This document shows, in pieces, positions 31,854-34,649 of a DNA stretch of 34,649 nucleotides (position 1 is its first letter; each line of letters opens with the position of its first letter). Made by a program: the position numbers and the translations under genes. The stretch lies in assembly GCA_038213835.1 (NCBI GenBank), contig JBBQSN010000009.1:1-34649 (forward strand), given 5' to 3'. The notes under the pieces are model-generated. The model did no database searches, was not told the DNA's origin, and saw only the letters and a program-made list of their open reading frames with translations. This DNA comes from JBBQSN01 sp038213835. Lineage in GTDB: Bacteria; Actinomycetota; Actinomycetes; Actinomycetales; CAWJMD01.

Positions 31854-32681
31854 TCAGCTGCCGACGCGGAAGCGGGCGAACTGCGTGATCGCGGTGCCGG
31901 CCTCCTCGACGACCTTGGCGACGGTCTTCTTCGGGTCCTTCGCGAACGGCTGCTCGAGCAGCACGTTGTCCTTGAAGAACGAGTTGACCCGGCCCTCGAT
32001 GATCTTGGGCAGCGCCTGCTCGGGCTTGCCCTCCTCGCGGGCGGTCTCCTCGGCGATCCGACGCTCGGCGTCGACCGTATCGGAGGGGACCTCCTCGCGG
32101 GCGAGGAAGATCGGCGACATCGCGGCGGCGTGCATCGCGACGTCGCGGCCCAGGCTGCCCGAGTCGGTGCTGGTGGCGACCAGGACGCCGATCTGGGCGG
32201 GCAGGTCGGGATTGGTCTTGTGCAGGTACGAGGACACCTGAGCGCCCTCGACGCGCGCCACGCGGCGCACCTCGACCTTCTCGCCCAGGGTCGCCGCGGC
32301 GTCGGTCACCACGTCGGCGAGGGTCTCGTCGCCGACCTTGGAGGCCAGCAGCGACTCGACGTCGGCCGCGCCGGTGGCGACGGCCTGGTCGAGGACCTGC
32401 TGCGCGAGCGCGCCGAACCTGTCGTTCTTGGCGACGAAGTCGGTCTCGCAGTTGATCTCGACCAGGGTGCCCACGCCGCCCTCGACGTGAGCGGCCACGA
32501 GGCCGTCGGAGGCGCTGCGGCCCTCGCGCTTGGTGACGCCCTTGAGTCCCTTGACGCGCAGGATCTCGACGGCCTTGCTGCGGTCGCCGTCGGCCTCGTC
32601 CAGGGCCTTCTTGACGTCGAGCATGCCGGCCCCGGTCTGCTCGCGCAGGGCCTTGATGTCAGCGGCGGTGAAGTTCGCCAT
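31854..32681 (-). CDS. tsf: Translation elongation factor Ts
   Basis: EF-Ts exchanges GDP for GTP on EF-Tu. The N-terminal UBA-like domain (FTAADIKALREQTGAGMLDVKKALDEADGD) contains the first signature and is followed by KGLKGVTKREGRSASDG. The core shows EINCETDFVAKN, the EF-Tu contact motif with TDFV, then VAMHAAAMSPIFL and the C-terminal LLEQPFAKDP. The length of 275 residues is normal. AGAGGTG lies about 9 nt before the ATG. Its start is 87 bp after the rpsB stop. Confidence 0.97.
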   Translation of the reverse strand: MANFTAADIKALREQTGAGMLDVKKALDEADGDRSKAVEILRVKGLKGVTKREGRSASDGLVAAHVEGGVGTLVEINCETDFVAKNDRFGALAQQVLDQAVATGAADVESLLASKVGDETLADVVTDAAATLGEKVEVRRVARVEGAQVSSYLHKTNPDLPAQIGVLVATSTDSGSLGRDVAMHAAAMSPIFLAREEVPSDTVDAERRIAEETAREEGKPEQALPKIIEGRVNSFFKDNVLLEQPFAKDPKKTVAKVVEEAGTAITQFARFRVGS

Positions 32682-32768
32682 GGGTGGTGCTCACCTCTCG
32701 TGGTCGGTGTGGAGCGCGCCCCCACGATGTGGGCGAGGGCGCGCGTCCGGGGCCAGGATGCTTGCGCC

Positions 32769-33848
32769 TCAGACCTTCTCGGCGACCTCGGCCGCAGGCG
32801 CCTCAGCAGCCGGCGCCTCAGCAGCCGGGGTCTCAGCAGCCGGCGCCTCAGCAGCCGGCGCGTCGACGGCCGGGGTCTCGACGGCCGGGGTCTCGACGGC
32901 CGGGGTCTCGGACGCAGGGGCCTCGGCAGCCGGTGCCTCGGCGGGGACCTCCTCGGCGGGAGCGGCATCGGCCTGGGCCGCAGCGGCCTCGGCGTCCTGC
33001 CCTGCGACCTCGGCAGCCGGAGCCGCCTCGGCCGGGGTCTCGGCCGTGGCACCCTCGGTGCCGCCGGTCTGCGCCTGGGCGCCCTGGAGCAGCTCGCGCT
33101 CCCACTCGGCCAACGGCTCGTCGGCGCCGACCTGCTCGGCGCCGGCCTCGCGGGCGCCGGAGCGCGCCATCAGGCCCTCGGCGACGGCGTCGGCGATCAC
33201 GCGGGTCAGCAGGGTGACCGAGCGGATGGCGTCGTCGTTGCCGGGGATCCGGTAGTCGACCTCGTCCGGGTCGCAGTTGGTGTCCAGGATCGCGACGATC
33301 GGGATGTTGAGCTTCTTCGCCTCGTCGACCGCGAGGTGCTCCTTCTTGGTGTCGACGATCCACACCGCGGAGGGGATCTTCGCCATGTCGCGGATGCCGC
33401 CGAGGGTGCGCAGGAGCTTGTCGTGCTCGCGGCGCATCATCAGCAGCTCCTTCTTCGTGCGGCCGGAGGCGGCCACGTCGTCGAAGTCGACCTGCTCGAG
33501 CTCCTTGAGGCGCTGGAGCCGCTTGTTCACGGTCTGGAAGTTGGTGAGCATGCCGCCGAGCCAGCGCTGGTTGACGTACGGCATCCCGACCCGGGCGGCC
33601 TGCTCGGCCACGGGCTCCTGGGCCTGCTTCTTCGTCCCGATGAACAGGATCGAGCCGCCGTGCGCGACGGTCTCCTTGACGAACTCGTACGCGGAGTCGA
33701 TGTAGGTGAGCGACTGCTGCAGGTCGATGATGTAGATGCCGTTGCGCTCGGTGAAGATGAATCGCTTCATCTTGGGGTTCCACCGGCGGGTCTGGTGCCC
33801 GAAGTGGACACCGCTCTCCAACAGCTGACGCATCGTGACGACGGCCAT
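32769..33848 (-). CDS. rpsB: Ribosomal protein S2 with a long Ala/Pro/Glu-rich tail
   Basis: S2 (uS2) binds the 30S neck region with S1 or bS1-like proteins. The core (about 1-256) is typical: MRQLLESGVHFGHQTRRWNPKMK, FIFTERNGIYIIDLQQSLTYID, GTKKQAQEPVAEQA, NQRWLGGMLTNF and PIVAILDTNCDPDEVDYRIPGNDDAIRSV. The following 103 residues (257-359) are almost only Ala, Glu, Pro, Thr and Val, ending in tandem APAAE and TPAVE units; usual S2 proteins end soon after about 260. The tail should be disordered and strongly acidic. ATG at 33848 has MAVVTMRQ. It is the first gene of the cluster and has its own promoter and leader. Confidence 0.96.
   Translation of the reverse strand: MAVVTMRQLLESGVHFGHQTRRWNPKMKRFIFTERNGIYIIDLQQSLTYIDSAYEFVKETVAHGGSILFIGTKKQAQEPVAEQAARVGMPYVNQRWLGGMLTNFQTVNKRLQRLKELEQVDFDDVAASGRTKKELLMMRREHDKLLRTLGGIRDMAKIPSAVWIVDTKKEHLAVDEAKKLNIPIVAILDTNCDPDEVDYRIPGNDDAIRSVTLLTRVIADAVAEGLMARSGAREAGAEQVGADEPLAEWERELLQGAQAQTGGTEGATAETPAEAAPAAEVAGQDAEAAAAQADAAPAEEVPAEAPAAEAPASETPAVETPAVETPAVDAPAAEAPAAETPAAEAPAAEAPAAEVAEKV
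32798..32925. repeat. Tandem 15-bp repeats in the 3' end of rpsB
   Basis: Units of 15 bp (plus strand CTCAGCAGCCGGCGC and CTCGACGGCCGGGGT) repeat in tandem and encode five-residue APAAE and TPAVE units. The three TPAV copies are nearly identical, so the length should vary between strains. Confidence 0.85.
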
Positions 33849-34041
33849 GCCGACGCACTCCTTCCGCACCGCGGGCAACGCCCGGCCGGTGCAACTCGGT
33901 TCCCGGACCCCCGCCGTGGGCGTCCGCCTGGTGCCTTGCGACCTGCCCCACCGGAGGACCCGGACCTCGGGGCGAGATCCCCCCGCTCGGCGGGGGTGAT
34001 GAAGGCACGCGAATTCGACCGGACAAGCCGGTCGTGGGGTC
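33849..34041 (-). promoter_or_regulatory. Leader region of rpsB
   Basis: About 190 nt lie between the proposed -10 and the rpsB start, long for this genome. Two hairpins are visible: a 7-bp stem with a 5-nt loop at 34016-34034, and a 6-bp C/G stem with a 5-nt loop at 33980-33996. Autoregulation by S2 is known for other bacteria; here it is only a possibility. Confidence 0.4.
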
Positions 34042-34072
34042 AGGATACGCCGCGCGAGGCGGCCGGGGCCAA
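34042..34072 (-). promoter_or_regulatory. Putative housekeeping promoter of rpsB-tsf
   Basis: On the minus strand TATCCT (34047-34042) is a good -10. TTGGCC (34072-34067) lies 19 bp upstream as a possible -35, so the spacing is slightly long. Confidence 0.45.
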
Positions 34073-34094
34073 TCCACCCGGGTGCTCGCTGTGG

Positions 34095-34100
34095 CAGCCT
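34095..34100 (+). promoter_or_regulatory. Putative leaderless -10 element of the aminotransferase gene
   Basis: CAGCCT is followed by 6 nt and the ATG at 34107; no ribosome site is seen. Confidence 0.3.
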
Positions 34101-34106
34101 GCCCCC

Positions 34107-34649
34107 ATGGACGAGTCCCCGGGACGACGCAGGACGGACGGGCCGGCGCTGGTGCGGCGGATGCAGGGCTTCGGCACCACCATCTTCGCCGAGATGTCGG
34201 ACCTCGCCGCGCGGACGGGGTCGGTCAACCTGGGGCAGGGCTTCCCCGACACCGACGGACCCGAGTCGCTCCTGGAGGACGCCGTCGCGGCGATCCGCGC
34301 AGGGGCCAACCAGTACCCGCCGGGACGCGGCGTGCCGGCGCTGCGTGAGGCCGTGGCCCGGCACCAGAAGCACTGGTACGGGCTGCCCGTGGACCCCGAC
34401 CGCGAGGTGCTCGTGACCGTGGGGGCCACCGAGGCGATCGCCGCCTGCGTGCTGGCCCTGTGCGAGCCGGGGGACGAGGTGGTCGTCCTGGACCCGACCT
34501 ACGACTCCTACCTGGCGACCATCGCGCTGGCCGGGGCCGTGGCGAGGCCGGTGCCGCTGCTGGCGCCCGGGTTCCGGCTGGACCCCGAGCGCCTCGCGGC
34601 CGCGTTCTCGGACCGCACCCGGCTGGTGCTGCTCAACACCCCCCACAAC
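34107..34649 (+). CDS. Class I/II PLP-dependent aminotransferase (DapC/KAT-like), cut by window edge
   Basis: The frame is open from the ATG to the right edge, giving 181 residues of the N-terminal half. It shows SVNLGQGFPDTDGPESLLEDA, NQYPPGRGVPALREAVARHQ, VTVGATEAIAACVLALCEPGDEVVVLDPTYDSY and RTRLVLLNTPHN, where the PLP-stacking and Asn residues lie. This resembles mycobacterial DapC (Rv0858c) and kynurenine aminotransferase-like enzymes. The Lys that binds PLP lies beyond the edge. N-succinyldiaminopimelate aminotransferase is the likeliest function, but this branch has mixed specificity. The start is placed by the first conserved block and the leaderless -10. Confidence 0.85.
   Translation, partial: MDESPGRRRTDGPALVRRMQGFGTTIFAEMSDLAARTGSVNLGQGFPDTDGPESLLEDAVAAIRAGANQYPPGRGVPALREAVARHQKHWYGLPVDPDREVLVTVGATEAIAACVLALCEPGDEVVVLDPTYDSYLATIALAGAVARPVPLLAPGFRLDPERLAAAFSDRTRLVLLNTPHN

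Noticed and set aside
32798..32925. Regular repeats that could be mistaken for a CRISPR array
   Set aside because: The units are contiguous 15-bp coding repeats without spacers and keep the rpsB frame.

Overview
The window is chromosomal DNA of a high-GC actinomycete (roughly 70-73 % G+C by eye, third codon positions almost always G or C). Several markers fit Actinomycetota: a SigR/RsrA thiol-stress pair of the mycothiol type, nickel superoxide dismutase with its maturation protease, the 24-residue ribosomal protein bL37, F420/PPOX-type and DivIVA-domain proteins, and many genes that look leaderless. The order sigR-rsrA ... SRAP - aroA - rsgA recalls the sigH/Rv3226c/aroA/Rv3228 region of mycobacteria. 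A Propionibacteriales (Nocardioides-like) or Pseudonocardia-like host is my guess, with low confidence.

Region 1 (1-9395, minus strand) is accessory. A giant DUF6603-type gene of at least 2917 codons runs off the left edge. It sits directly behind a 212-codon gene of unknown function, and the two probably form one operon. Region 2 (9396-10995) has a gene-poor stretch, a 64-residue membrane protein, and the divergent sodX / sodN pair. Region 3 (11076-15336, plus) is a monocarboxylate uptake unit (DUF3311 protein plus SSS-family permease), then an IlvG-type ThDP enzyme and a frameshifted GNAT acetyltransferase. A 32-bp palindrome lies at the promoter of this unit. Region 4 (15278-17756, minus) is a tight operon of an AdpA-like regulator, a PilT-type ATPase with no other pilus gene beside it, and a hot-dog thioesterase, joined by GTGA and CTGA overlaps.

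Region 5 (17850-19944) holds a small membrane protein, bL37, rsrA-sigR (minus) and a ferritin (plus). Upstream of sigR there is an exact sigma-R promoter (GGAAT-N18-GTT) and a second, leaderless-type promoter inside a hairpin that abuts the start codon. Region 6 (19948-27579) is a housekeeping set: SRAP/HMCES protein, DoxX-family protein, aroA, rsgA, an APH-fold kinase, a RibD/DHFR-fold reductase, a PrpE-type acyl-CoA synthetase and a PPOX protein. Region 7 (27588-33848, minus) is the conserved rpsB-tsf-pyrH-frr-cdsA-rlmN translation and lipid cluster followed by a DivIVA-repeat protein. RpsB carries an unusually long Ala/Pro/Glu tail. A partial aminotransferase gene leaves the window at the right edge.

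No tRNA, rRNA, insertion sequence, phage gene or CRISPR array was seen. The best candidates for something new are the DUF6603 operon with its embedded degenerate hydrolase-like module, the AdpA-like/PilT/thioesterase operon, and the dual-promoter architecture of sigR.
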